Source of the DNA: UBA1845 sp002338715
GTDB lineage: Bacteria; Planctomycetota; Phycisphaerae; UBA1845
Assembly: GCA_035344155.1 (NCBI GenBank)
Contig: DAORAL010000030.1
Span: 1-64,000, forward strand
Reading direction: 5' to 3'
Length of the DNA stretch: 64,000 bases
The notes beneath the pieces were generated by a model. That model saw only the letters and a list, made by a program, of their open reading frames with translations, ran no database searches and was not told the origin of the DNA. A program made the position numbers and the translations under genes. How positions within the stretch are numbered: position 1 is the first letter of the stretch; every line of letters begins with the position of its first letter. Of this stretch, positions 1 to 8,586 are shown one piece after another.

Positions 1-801
1 CAAGATCCAGAAGACGACGATGGCCTCGAAGGCGGCGATACCATCGCCCGGGCGCTGCTTGCACGCGGGTTCGTGGTGATGCGCTGGCACGCGATCCACC
101 GCGACGATCCGCTCTTCGCTGTTGACGGGCTCATGATGGAGGTGCCCAAACCGCCGCAAACCGTCGAGCAGGCCGAACTGGCGATGGCCACCTTCCGCGC
201 AAAGAAGGTGGTTCCCGACGATCACATATTCCTGCTGGGCCATAGCCTCGGTGCGGCGCGGGCGGCGATGCTGGTGGACAAACACAAAGATTGTCCCGGT
301 GTTGTTTTGTTGGCTGGCGCGTCCCTGATACCGACGAAGCTGGACGTTGTCCGCGAAATCGTGGCTGAATCAAACGAAGACGTGGATCGCAAAAATCCCA
401 AACCCCGCGCTATCCAGCGACATGAAAACGCAGTACAACGATTGGCCGACAAGCGCGATGCATGACGCTTGCCCGCCAATGAAAGCAAAACAAGACTCGG
501 TACGCCCTGGCCCGCAGATGTCTTGCTCAAGAATCGCACGCCGACGCTCTTGATGGTGGGAGCCGAGGACGAACGTTGGCTTGTCGAAAGCTATGCCTTC
601 ACCGACCACCTCCGCCAAAACAAGCACCCGGACTATACCTGGCGGGTGATCGAAGGGGTCGGGCACAACCTCGGTCCGGAGATCGAAGCCGACGTCACCC
701 ACGGCGAGTACGGCGTCATCGCCAAGACCAAAGTCGGTCCGATCAACGAAGACGTGGTGCACGCCGCCACCAAGTGGCTCGATCAGCACGCGAAGGACTG
801 A
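1..801 (+). pseudogene. Alpha/beta hydrolase, 5' end outside the window, interrupted by an in-frame TGA
   Basis: The frame is open from base 1, so the start lies upstream. It encodes an alpha/beta-hydrolase with the nucleophile elbow GHSLG at about 238-252, an acid candidate in GAEDERW near 565 and a catalytic His in GVGHNLG near 660. A TGA at 463-465 breaks the frame, yet the same frame resumes at once and runs to the stop at 799-801. All three triad positions survive across the two halves. The simplest reading is one gene with a nonsense change (CGA or TGG to TGA) or a base-call error. Restart at the TTG at 469 would give only the acid/His half. The substrate cannot be told; the fold fits dienelactone-hydrolase or esterase relatives. 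Confidence 0.7.
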
Positions 802-932
802 GCCTCGCCGCCCGCCCATTCAATCAGACATGACGGCCCAACTCCTGCCGAGCGACTGGTCACGCGGTTGGCACGCCGATTGCCACTTTGCGACATGTTC
901 TATTGGCGATTCATTGTGAAGGAGTAACAACT

Positions 933-1169
933 ATGCCAGCCGTCGAATCGCTCGCGATCGTTGTGGATCAGGAAGAATGCATTGGGTGTTCAGCCTGTGT
1001 CGACGAAGCCCCCGAAACCTTTGAACTGGACGACGAGACCAAGGCGTGCGTGAAAACCCCGCCCGGTGATGAACTGGAGTTCATCCTGTCTGCCGCCGCG
1101 GCTTGCCCGACCGAAGCCATCACGGTGACCGACATCGAGGAAAACCAGATACTGTACCCCGAAGCATAA
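933..1169 (+). CDS. Ferredoxin, single [4Fe-4S] cluster type
   Basis: This 78-residue acidic protein carries CIGCSAC followed about 40 residues later by ACP. That is the C-x2-C-x2-C...CP ligand set of small monocluster ferredoxins. Such proteins are soluble one-electron carriers in the cytoplasm. The ATG at 933 is preferred over an upstream in-frame start at 888 because AAGGAG ends seven bases before it and because family members begin close to the first cysteine. It is transcribed alone; a GC-rich hairpin follows the stop. The partner enzyme cannot be told from the neighbours. Confidence 0.88.
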   Translation: MPAVESLAIVVDQEECIGCSACVDEAPETFELDDETKACVKTPPGDELEFILSAAAACPTEAITVTDIEENQILYPEA

Positions 1170-1177
1170 CCAAACCC

Positions 1178-1211
1178 CGCCCGTTCGCTGCTTAACGACA
1201 GCAGACGGGCG
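1178..1211 (+). terminator. Hairpin after the ferredoxin gene, terminator-like
   Basis: Arms cgcccgt (1178-1184) and acgggcg (1205-1211) pair perfectly, with an inner ctgct/agcag stem. It starts eight bases after the ferredoxin stop. There is no T-run after it, so intrinsic termination is uncertain. Confidence 0.4.
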
Positions 1212-1410
1212 GCGACATCTCAAAAGCCGATCCCCAAGTCGCGCTGCGCAATTTCACAAGCAACCCCGCGCGAATTGACCCAACCTCTGCGCGCTATTCG
1301 GACGTTGGCACCATTGGTGGGGCTAAACCCGCGGCCCGGACAACCATTGAAGCCGGAGTCTCCAGAGTAGATTTGACGTTTGCGGGTCGGGTGGGTGTGA
1401 TGGCGTTCAG

Positions 1411-2037
1411 ATGAATTCGAACATCAAATCATTGAACAAAGACCAGCGGGCCGTCCGAGCGCTCGTCAGGCTGTCGGCGATCGGGACGGGGGTCTCGTGG
1501 CTATTCACTGTGATTAATGTGACTCCCTACAGCGCAACCACAATTCAGCCGAGTTTACGCCAATTGCTTCGATTCGATTGGACGATTGTCGCAACGGACC
1601 ATGCGGGTGCTTTCCATTCACTCGCCTGTATCGTGATCTTGGGTGTATTCTGGGGTCAGTTACGCGTAGGCTCTTCTCCGGCATGGTACGGCAGGTTCGG
1701 TGCGTACGTTCGGTGTATGAAGATGCTCTTCGGGGCCGGGCTTATCATTTCCTTATTGGGAGCCCTTGTTGTAATTCTGCCCGCACTCGAATTACCGCAA
1801 TGGAAATGGGGCTATCTGTTTGAATCTGCGGATGGCGGCCCCATCGGCATTGCGGTGTTCGCCATCCTTCTCGCCTTTGCCCGAAAACTCCCGGAGGGTG
1901 TGTCGGCCAACGCGCTGGACCTACCCCGTCAATCATCTTGCGTGTTCTGCGAGTATCCCTTGCGAGGACTTATCGAATCCCGCTGCCCCGAATGCGGCAA
2001 CGAGTTTCCTGCCGATTGGCTTGAGGAAACCAGGTAG
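1411..2037 (+). CDS. Unknown four-helix membrane protein with C-terminal zinc ribbon
   Basis: The protein has 208 residues. I see about four hydrophobic segments: near residues 25-42, 65-85, 105-125 and 140-160. The last 40 residues hold CVFC and CPEC pairs, a four-cysteine zinc ribbon expected on the cytoplasmic side. Planctomycetal genomes contain many small proteins with this CxxCxYxLxG...CPECG tail, but I know no function. It precedes another unknown membrane gene by about 95 bases on the same strand. Confidence 0.75.
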   Translation: MNSNIKSLNKDQRAVRALVRLSAIGTGVSWLFTVINVTPYSATTIQPSLRQLLRFDWTIVATDHAGAFHSLACIVILGVFWGQLRVGSSPAWYGRFGAYVRCMKMLFGAGLIISLLGALVVILPALELPQWKWGYLFESADGGPIGIAVFAILLAFARKLPEGVSANALDLPRQSSCVFCEYPLRGLIESRCPECGNEFPADWLEETR

Positions 2038-2132
2038 GCCTTGTCCCGAGCGTAGATGCTTTGCGTATAAAGCGATCGCTGCATAGGATGCATATCAGCC
2101 AGATTGTTAGATAAACAGGGAGGTCCTATTCG

Positions 2133-2825
2133 ATGATGAAGCGAGGTTCCGACCCACCTGAAGTCACCGATATTCATCGGACGATTGAAGAAACTCTAGG
2201 CGTTCACATCGACGACGAATCTGCCGAGAAACTAGAGTCGCCGCGTGAACTAGCGGAATTTGTTGGGGACAGGGTGTCGTGTGCTCAGGTCGAGCAAGTA
2301 CCGTGTCTAACGGCCAAGGCCTTTTATGAATTTCGCCGAAGCCTGCAAAAGATAGAACCAAAGTTGGCGGGAAAGCTCCGACCAGACACTGACCTCGAAT
2401 CGCTCGTGCCCAAAGACGAGCGTCAGAGGTTTTGGGAACGGCTGAATGGATTGGGCTATGAATTGCCTGAATTACATTATTCGGGGTTGGCCACTATGGG
2501 ATTCCTGATTGGTCCACTGTATGCGGCCTGCGCCATTGTCTTCTTGATTGGACGGCTTTGGCCTGAACCAATCGCGCTAAGCACGGCCCGCAATCTTCTC
2601 CTCATTCTTATACTCCCTGCACTAATCACAACTGTCGTTGGTCTGACTCGCATTAAGCGTCGACAAATACCTCGACCGTTGAACACGTTACGTGGAATGG
2701 CCACATACCTGGCCTATCGCCATTGTGAACCCAGTTGGCTTGGTCGGCTTTCCAAACGTCAGGTAAAGGAAGTGGTTCTGCTAGCCTGCGCATTGGAAAT
2801 CGGCATGCCAATAAAAAAGCCGTGA
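2133..2825 (+). CDS. Unknown protein: carrier-protein-like N terminus plus two membrane helices
   Basis: The protein has 230 residues. The start is well supported: GGGAGG at 2118-2123 lies nine bases before ATG 2133. Residues about 10-45 (IEETLGVHIDDESAEKLESP and on) resemble helix I and the following loop of acyl carrier proteins. No DSL-type serine for phosphopantetheine is present, so any such role is structural at best. Two strong hydrophobic segments lie near residues 120-143 and 150-172. The tail is basic. Base composition is more A+T-rich than in the neighbours. The stop overlaps the GTG of the next gene, suggesting coupled translation. Function unknown. Confidence 0.72.
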   Translation: MMKRGSDPPEVTDIHRTIEETLGVHIDDESAEKLESPRELAEFVGDRVSCAQVEQVPCLTAKAFYEFRRSLQKIEPKLAGKLRPDTDLESLVPKDERQRFWERLNGLGYELPELHYSGLATMGFLIGPLYAACAIVFLIGRLWPEPIALSTARNLLLILILPALITTVVGLTRIKRRQIPRPLNTLRGMATYLAYRHCEPSWLGRLSKRQVKEVVLLACALEIGMPIKKP

Positions 2826-3199
2826 CGGATGAGAACAACTTGAGCAATCACGAGAAAATCAATTACGTCGAGTTTCCTTCGAAGGACATCGAGGCGACCA
2901 AGGCGTTTTTCACGTCGGTCTTCGGCTGGTTGTTTACGGATTACGGGCCTGACTACGCGGCGTTTGCGGATGCGGGGCTCGACGGTGGGTTCTTCAAATC
3001 CGATCGTGCGGCAACGACCGACGCGGGCACCGCTTTGGTCGTGCTCTACAGCCAAGCCCTCGAAGAAACCCAGTCAAAAGTCGTCGATGCCGGCGGCGTC
3101 ATCGTCAAACCGATCTTCAGCTTCCCGGGAGGCCGGCGCTTTCACTTCACCGAACCGAGCGGCAACGAGTTGGCCGTCTGGTCGGATGTCGGTGCGTGA
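2822..3199 (+). CDS. VOC (glyoxalase/bleomycin-resistance superfamily) protein
   Basis: This 125-residue protein has the single-subunit VOC pattern: INYVEFPSKDIEATKAFF at the start, YAAFADAG and GGFF in the middle and RFHFTEPSGNELAVWS at the end. These proteins form paired beta-alpha-beta-beta-beta modules and often bind a metal; this one matches the subgroup usually annotated as a glyoxalase of unknown substrate. The GTG at 2822 is chosen because its GTGA overlaps the stop of the preceding gene; a TTG at 2840 would be closer to the family's N terminus. No substrate can be assigned. Confidence 0.82.
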   Translation: MTDENNLSNHEKINYVEFPSKDIEATKAFFTSVFGWLFTDYGPDYAAFADAGLDGGFFKSDRAATTDAGTALVVLYSQALEETQSKVVDAGGVIVKPIFSFPGGRRFHFTEPSGNELAVWSDVGA

Positions 3200-3235
3200 T
3201 TGGCATTGGCGCGTGATCGGCTGACGGCGAAAGCG

Positions 3236-3817
3236 TTACGCCGATTCGCGGTCCAGCCACTTGTCGAATAGTTGCGGTGGGTTGGCGATCAGTTGGTCGA
3301 GCGCTTCTGCCGGGGTCTTGCCGGTGAGGACCAGTGCGCGGTGTTCGGGGCGCAGGAAACGTTCCTCCTCGGCGTGATCGAGAAACGACAGGAACCCGTC
3401 GAAGAATCCGCGGTGGTTGACCAGGGCTGTCGGGTTGGCGTGCAAGCCGAGTTGCGTCCACGTCAGGATTTCGCAGAGTTCGTCGAGCGTGCCGAATCCG
3501 CCGGGCAAGGCGATGAAGGCGTCGGCGCGGTTGGCCATCTCCATCTTGCGCTCGTGCATCGAACCGACCGCGATCAATTCGGTGATGGTCGTGTGGGCGA
3601 GTTCCTTTTCAGCCAGCATGTGCGGAATGATGCCGACGACTTCGCCCCCGGCGCTCATCACCGCGTCGGCCACCGCACCCATCAATCCGACGTTCCCGCC
3701 GCCATAGATTAGCCGCAAACCGCGACGGGCCAACTCACGCCCAAGTTCGCTGGCGACTTCAACATAGTCCGCCGACTTGCCGGGACTCGATCCACAAAAC
3801 ACGCAAACTGATTTCAT
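3236..3817 (-). CDS. LOG-family protein (TIGR00730, cytokinin riboside 5'-monophosphate phosphoribohydrolase-like)
   Basis: This 193-residue Rossmann-fold protein carries the family's signatures. An N-terminal VCVFCGSSPG is followed by YGGGNVGLMG, the arginine-containing MHERK and the catalytic PGGFGTLDE. The family releases the base from nucleoside 5'-monophosphates. In bacteria the physiological substrate is often unknown and the older name lysine decarboxylase is wrong. The length is normal (about 180-200). It is convergent with the VOC gene and separated by about 35 bases. Confidence 0.92.
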   Translation of the reverse strand: MKSVCVFCGSSPGKSADYVEVASELGRELARRGLRLIYGGGNVGLMGAVADAVMSAGGEVVGIIPHMLAEKELAHTTITELIAVGSMHERKMEMANRADAFIALPGGFGTLDELCEILTWTQLGLHANPTALVNHRGFFDGFLSFLDHAEEERFLRPEHRALVLTGKTPAEALDQLIANPPQLFDKWLDRESA

Positions 3818-3879
3818 AACCGATCTCCGCCTGATGTGTTGATGCCCGCATTGTGCGGATTTTTCCGATCGATGCCACG

Positions 3880-5352
3880 TTAAGAATCTGACGTCGGCCT
3901 TAACAATTCAGCCAGTTCGGTATGACCGGCTTTTGTGGCGTAGTCGAACGCGGTGTGCCCGTTTTCATTCTTCAATTTCGCGTCCGCACCGGCATCCAGC
4001 AGCAGCTTGGCCAGCTTGAAATCGCCATGAAATGCGGCGAATCGAAGCGCACCGCCTTTACCATTTGGCGCGTTGGCCCGCGTTGGGTCTTCTTTCAAGA
4101 GCTTCTCGACGATTGCATATCGCTTCAACTCGACGGCATCGAGAATGTCGACGCGGTCTTGTTTGAAGAGGTGCTCGATGACCGTCGGCTGCCCGCCGCC
4201 GTCAGCCCATCCGATCGCCGTGGACTCCCACTTCTGGTCGCGAAGGGTTGGGTCGGCACCGTGGGCGAGAAGGAACTCGACCATTTCGAGCTGGCCTTGG
4301 TAGGTGGCTTCGTGGATTGGACGAATGCCGAACCGCGGGCCACCGTTCACGTCGACACCTTCGGTGATGAGCATTTCGGCGACGTCGCGATGTCCGCCCA
4401 TGCACGCGAACACCAATGCCTGTTGCAATGTCGCGTCCGGATGGGGGGCAGTGCTGGTTGGAAACTTGAGTTGGCCGGGGTTGGGAAAGCTGCACGATTT
4501 TGAGACGAGTTGAACGGCTGGGTCGAGGTATTGGCGAACGAGTTCAACCAGACCCACGCCAGCCGCCGTCGGCAGATTGTCGATCCGCGCACCGCATTCG
4601 CATAGCGCCATCGCGGCGGCTGGGTATCGAAACCCGAGCGCCGACATGATCGGTAGGCCATCGTTGTCGATTCCGTTGGGATTCGCCCCGGCATCGCAGA
4701 ACGCTCGAACGAGATCCGGTTGCACGCCAGCATCGTGTGGATGCGTGCTGGTGACCAACGCGACCAAAGGCGTCGATCCGCCGCCACCGCCATAAGTGTC
4801 TGCCGTCGCATCGACAACGGCGTCGGCGCCGGCAGCGAAGAGCGTTTTGGCGATTTCGACGGCATTGGGTGGAACGATCTGGTGTTCGTTTTCAACACCG
4901 TTGGCCGCAACGTAGTGGGGCAGCGTCGCGCGGTGATGACGCGGCGAGCGCATGACCGCCAAGTCTTTGTTCGCGTGGAGCAGGCGCTTTAGTTCTTCGA
5001 CATCACCGCGAATGATCGCCCGCACGGCGTCTTCAAAGATCGCGACGGGACCTGTGGGCTCAGCGTGGAGCGCATTGAGATACTGCGTCATCTTCGGCCA
5101 ACTCTCGAATCCACTTTCGCGGGCGATGACGTGTTGCGCGTCAGCCAGCGATACGCCTTCGCGGACGACATCGTTCCCGCTCTTGCCGCGAAACTTGGGA
5201 TGGTTCCAGGTGAAGCGTGCTGCCTGCGCCGCGTCGAGCCGCTTGACGGCTTTGACGAGTTCCTTGGCCAGCTTTTTCTTCTGATCGACGTTGGGCCGAT
5301 CGGATGGCCCCGAGAAATCTGAACGCGCGGAATGGTCTTGCGAATGTGACAT
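3880..5352 (-). CDS. Ankyrin-repeat protein
   Basis: The protein has 490 residues. ATG at 5352 is chosen because AAGGAGG lies just upstream at normal spacing; an in-frame start 21 bases earlier has no such site. After a charged N-terminal region (about residues 1-90, with a KLAKELVKAVKRLDAAQAAR helix), ankyrin units can be read through most of the protein. Clear ones end in LLAHGADPTLRD and LLDAGADAKLKNENGHTAFD. Ankyrin stacks bind other proteins, so no enzymatic role is implied. No signal peptide is seen. It is divergent from an unlinked region and lies alone. Confidence 0.82.
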   Translation of the reverse strand: MSHSQDHSARSDFSGPSDRPNVDQKKKLAKELVKAVKRLDAAQAARFTWNHPKFRGKSGNDVVREGVSLADAQHVIARESGFESWPKMTQYLNALHAEPTGPVAIFEDAVRAIIRGDVEELKRLLHANKDLAVMRSPRHHRATLPHYVAANGVENEHQIVPPNAVEIAKTLFAAGADAVVDATADTYGGGGGSTPLVALVTSTHPHDAGVQPDLVRAFCDAGANPNGIDNDGLPIMSALGFRYPAAAMALCECGARIDNLPTAAGVGLVELVRQYLDPAVQLVSKSCSFPNPGQLKFPTSTAPHPDATLQQALVFACMGGHRDVAEMLITEGVDVNGGPRFGIRPIHEATYQGQLEMVEFLLAHGADPTLRDQKWESTAIGWADGGGQPTVIEHLFKQDRVDILDAVELKRYAIVEKLLKEDPTRANAPNGKGGALRFAAFHGDFKLAKLLLDAGADAKLKNENGHTAFDYATKAGHTELAELLRPTSDS

Positions 5353-5598
5353 ATCGACCTCCTTCGAAAGCAAGAGCCCGGGTTCGCCATCGGGACCGAA
5401 GTTGGTCGCAACAAATTGACCGTCAAGAAAAGTGAGGTGGGCGCAGCCCTTCCCGCGAACCAGGAAGCGTCCTCTTACGCTATGGTCTTATTCTACGCGG
5501 CGCAGTTTGAATTTTGCAAGGACGATTATCAATGCTCTCGATGATAAGCGAGATAGGCGGTTACTCTACCTGAACCGACCGCCACTTCGCTTGCACGA

Positions 5599-6165
5599 TC
5601 ATTCGATGACAATCTCTTTGATGAGTCGAGGCGGCTTCACTGCACTCAATTCGACAACGTATTCCAGAACCTCAAGATGCGTCGAATCCTTCCAGCGGAG
5701 CATTGCTTTGCCACGTTGCAACTGCTCTGGCGTCAGCACTTTTTCCTTCAATATCTTAAAGCCAGTGCGAGCGTTAATGACGCGAACGGTGTCAGGCTCA
5801 TCGGGAGAAAAATACGCATAGCGGGATCCATCGGAGAGTGCAGCCGCCGGTCGATGCGCCAGCCTGCTCACCTCGACGACCCGAGTTCCGCTTCGGCAGA
5901 GGTATGTCTTGTAGCCGTAAGACGTTCCCCAATGCCGAACCCTTCCATGAGGCATGAAATGCACTGTTTCACTGACGACACGCAGGAATGATCGAACGGT
6001 GAACTGCTGCACATAATAAGTGCCGCCAACATTCTGCTTGAAACCCGCAGGCTTGGCGAACGGCCAAAACACAAGGAATGCGCAAAGACCAATCAGCAGA
6101 ATTAGGACGATTTGCGTTCGACGACTGACCAGCTTCTTTGAGAAGATGCTCGGTAGTCTTAGCAA
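5599..6165 (-). CDS. Unknown single-pass membrane protein
   Basis: The protein has 188 residues. It starts at a TTG (6165) with AGGAG nine bases upstream, which supports this unusual start. A basic N terminus precedes one hydrophobic helix at about residues 20-38 (IVLILLIGLCAFLVFWPF), so the remaining 150 residues are probably outside the membrane. That part is rich in beta-type sequence (GTYYVQQFTVRSFLRVV, DGSRYAYFSPDEPDTVRV). I recognise no family. It lies 32 bases downstream of sufT on the same strand, but composition and content do not link it to Fe-S assembly. Confidence 0.6.
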   Translation of the reverse strand: MLRLPSIFSKKLVSRRTQIVLILLIGLCAFLVFWPFAKPAGFKQNVGGTYYVQQFTVRSFLRVVSETVHFMPHGRVRHWGTSYGYKTYLCRSGTRVVEVSRLAHRPAAALSDGSRYAYFSPDEPDTVRVINARTGFKILKEKVLTPEQLQRGKAMLRWKDSTHLEVLEYVVELSAVKPPRLIKEIVIE

Positions 6166-6197
6166 TGCACGAATCTCCTGAATGCCGCGTTAGCCCT

Positions 6198-6599
6198 TCA
6201 GCGCCGGATGTTCGGATTGATGCCGAAGACCTTTTGACCGGTGGGTGGGCGGTATTGCGATGGGTCGTCTATGTTGAGCGTGAGCAGGGCGGCTTCTGAC
6301 ATTCGTTCGGGTGACCAGGGCGGGTCAAACACCAAGTCGATGGTTGCGTTTTCCACACCTTCAACCGACTTGGCCGCATCTTGCACTTGTTGGACGATCA
6401 GGTCGGCAACGGGGCATGCTGGCGCGGTCAGCGTCATCTTGATGGCGACGTTGTTGTCGTCGGTGATGTTCAGTTCGTAAATCAAACCGAGGTCGTAGAC
6501 GTTCACCGGGATTTCCGGATCGTGGACTTTGCGCAGGGCTTTGACGATCGGCTTGTGCAGCGGGTGGTCTTGGCTTTGATTTGGTTGTGGGGTGTTCAT
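6198..6599 (-). CDS. sufT: SufT-like Fe-S assembly factor (MIP18/DUF59 family)
   Basis: The protein has 133 residues. It contains the DUF59 core: DPEIPVNVYDLGLIYELN, then LTAPACPVADLI with the conserved cysteine, then VFDPPWSPERMS. DUF59 proteins help to mature [4Fe-4S] proteins, and the gene commonly sits at the end of suf operons. Here it is the last member of the minus-strand rrf2-sufBCDSU series, about 110 bases after sufU. The intervening bases hold a GC-rich stretch at 6655-6695 without a clean terminator. Confidence 0.9.
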   Translation of the reverse strand: MNTPQPNQSQDHPLHKPIVKALRKVHDPEIPVNVYDLGLIYELNITDDNNVAIKMTLTAPACPVADLIVQQVQDAAKSVEGVENATIDLVFDPPWSPERMSEAALLTLNIDDPSQYRPPTGQKVFGINPNIRR

Positions 6600-6707
6600 T
6601 TTGCTTTTTGGGTGTTTGTCTGGAGCGATTGGTTTTCTTTTCTCATCAGTCCCCCAACCTGGAAGGGCGGGGCACCCGGCGCACCCTTCTTGTGGCCCTT
6701 CGACTTC

Positions 6708-7160
6708 TTATTCGGTGGAGACTGGTTCGTCCTTGTCTTCGATGGCGGCTTTGACGGTGTGCCATGCCAGCGTTGCGCACTTGACGCGGGCTGGGTATTG
6801 GCAGACGCCTGAAAAGACCTTGAGCTTGCCCATGCCCGGTCCCAATTCGTCCGGGTCACCGACTTCGGTCAAGAGTTTGTGGAACTTCTCGAACAAGACC
6901 GCGGCTTCTTCACGCGTTTTTCCTTTGAGCGCTTCGGTCATCAGCGATGCCGATGCCGTCGAGATCGCGCAGCCGGACCCTTCAAACTTCACCGATTCGA
7001 TGCGGTCGCCATCCATCTTAAGGGACACGGAAATCTGATCACCGCACAGCGGGTTGTACCCTTGCGCACATCCATCGGGGTCTTCAACCTTGCCGCGGTT
7101 GCGCGGACTGCGGTTGTGATCGAGAATGAGTTCCTGATATAGATCGCCTAATTCGCTCAT
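6708..7160 (-). CDS. sufU: SufU-type Fe-S scaffold / sulfur acceptor
   Basis: The protein has 150 residues and belongs to the NifU_N/IscU-like family. The three ligand cysteines are in NPLCGD, GSGCAIS and RVKCATLAW, with Asp in CGD, as in Bacillus SufU. SufU accepts persulfide sulfur from SufS, using a zinc site made by these residues. The start at 7160 (MSELGDLYQEL) matches the family N terminus; an in-frame ATG at 7196 would add 12 residues. It begins 45 bases after the sufS stop. Confidence 0.93.
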   Translation of the reverse strand: MSELGDLYQELILDHNRSPRNRGKVEDPDGCAQGYNPLCGDQISVSLKMDGDRIESVKFEGSGCAISTASASLMTEALKGKTREEAAVLFEKFHKLLTEVGDPDELGPGMGKLKVFSGVCQYPARVKCATLAWHTVKAAIEDKDEPVSTE

Positions 7161-7205
7161 GTGGTTATCGATTCTATTGAACGACGCGCGATTCAATCGA
7201 TGCGG

Positions 7206-8468
7206 CTATGCAAAGACCTTGATCACCGTCTGGACGGCTTCGACCAACCGGTCGATTTCTTCTTTGGTATTATAGAAGCACATCGACGCTCTGGCAGTAG
7301 CCGGCACGCCAAATCGCTGCATGGTCGGCTGGGCACAGTGGTGGCCCGTGCGGATTGCCACCCCCTCCTGGTCGAGAATCGTCCCGATATCGTGCGGGTG
7401 AATGCCCTCAACCACGAAAGAAAGGACGCTGACCTTTTCCCTGGCGGTTCCGATAAGTCGCACTTCCGGGATCTTCGACAGTTGGGCCGTCGCGTATTCG
7501 AGGAGTTCTTTTTCGTAAGCGGCGATCCTCGACAAGCCGATCCCTTGCAGATATTCGATGGCGGCACCGAGTCCGATCGCACCTTCGATGTTGGGCGTAC
7601 CGGCTTCGAATTTGTGGGGCAGATCGTTGTAGATCGTCTGCTCGAAGGTGACCGATTTGATCATCTCGCCACCGCCTTGATAGGGCGGCATGTCCAACAG
7701 CAGCGACTCCTTGCCATAGAGCACGCCAATGCCCGATGGGGCGTACATCTTGTGGCCGCTGAAGACGAAGAAGTCGCAATCGATCGCCCGCACATCCACC
7801 GCGTTGTGCTGCACGGACTGCGAACCATCGATAAGCACCTTGGCGCCGTACTCGTGGGCCAACCGGGTGATCTCTTCGACCGGAACGACGGTGCCCAGGG
7901 CGTTGGAACTCTGCAGCATCGCGACGATCCGCGTCTTGTCGGAAAGCAGCTTGCGGTATTCATCGACGAGCACGTTGCCATCGTCATCAACCGGGACAAC
8001 TTTCAGCTGTGCGCCGGTTTGTTCGCAGAGAATCTGCCACGGGACGATGTTGGCGTGATGCTCGAGGTTTGAAACGATGATCTCATCGCCTTCGCCCACC
8101 TGCTTGCGGCCAAAGGTCTGGGCAACGAGATTGATGCCCTCGGTTGCGCCGCGCACGAAGATGATTTCGGTGTGCTTTTCGGCGTTGATGAGACGGGCGG
8201 CTTGCAGTCGCGCGTTTTCGTATGCCTTGGTGGTTTCGACGCTGAGACGATGGACGCCGCGATGGATGTTGGCGTTCATCGACTCGTAAACATTCTTGAC
8301 GGCGTCGATGACCTTGGTCGGTTTTTGCGTGGTGGCTGCGTTGTCGAGGTAGACGAGCGGCTTGCCGTTGACCGTGCGCGAAAGAATCGGAAAGTCGGCA
8401 CGGATGCGGTTGACGTCAAGCGGTATGGCCTCGCTTTGATTGACCGTTTGGCTCGGGTTCACCGTCAT
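7206..8468 (-). CDS. sufS: Cysteine desulfurase SufS
   Basis: This 420-residue group II cysteine desulfurase takes sulfur from L-cysteine to form a persulfide and alanine. Seen in the sequence: YLDNAATTQKP near the N terminus, NLEHHANIVPW, the PLP lysine in FVFSGHKMYAPSG (near residue 235) and the catalytic cysteine in RTGHHCAQP near residue 375. Lack of a long flexible Cys loop separates it from IscS. It lies between sufD and sufU; the 118-base gap towards sufD contains a palindromic repeat pair. Confidence 0.96.
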   Translation of the reverse strand: MTVNPSQTVNQSEAIPLDVNRIRADFPILSRTVNGKPLVYLDNAATTQKPTKVIDAVKNVYESMNANIHRGVHRLSVETTKAYENARLQAARLINAEKHTEIIFVRGATEGINLVAQTFGRKQVGEGDEIIVSNLEHHANIVPWQILCEQTGAQLKVVPVDDDGNVLVDEYRKLLSDKTRIVAMLQSSNALGTVVPVEEITRLAHEYGAKVLIDGSQSVQHNAVDVRAIDCDFFVFSGHKMYAPSGIGVLYGKESLLLDMPPYQGGGEMIKSVTFEQTIYNDLPHKFEAGTPNIEGAIGLGAAIEYLQGIGLSRIAAYEKELLEYATAQLSKIPEVRLIGTAREKVSVLSFVVEGIHPHDIGTILDQEGVAIRTGHHCAQPTMQRFGVPATARASMCFYNTKEEIDRLVEAVQTVIKVFA

Positions 8469-8486
8469 CGTTCTTTCGACATTCTC

Positions 8487-8556
8487 GTAGGGTGGGCCAT
8501 GCCCACCAATCTGTTGCGCGACGCATTCGAACGGCGGCGGGCATGGCCCACCCTAC
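8487..8556. repeat. Inverted pair of palindromic GTAGGGTGGGCC units between sufD and sufS
   Basis: The arms at 8487-8504 and 8539-8556 are an exact 18-bp inverted repeat separated by 34 bases. Each arm is itself nearly palindromic: ggtgggc-cat-gcccacc at 8491-8507. A second copy with one change (gccgtgccc) stands alone at 63044-63064, after an unrelated gene. The layout resembles REP/BIME elements: short palindromic units, paired head-on, in intergenic DNA inside an operon. Confidence 0.8.
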
Positions 8557-8586
8557 ACATTCGCGTCCAATAGCGTGCGGCAACCT

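Noticed and set aside
6655..6700. GC-rich stretch between sufU and sufT as a terminator
   Set aside because: Arms do not pair cleanly and there is no T-run.
7161..8072. Long plus-strand open frame opposite sufS (303 codons) and similar ones opposite sufD, sufC, mutS2 and ftsI
   Set aside because: They mirror the codon pattern of well-identified genes in high-GC DNA and show no family features or ribosome sites.
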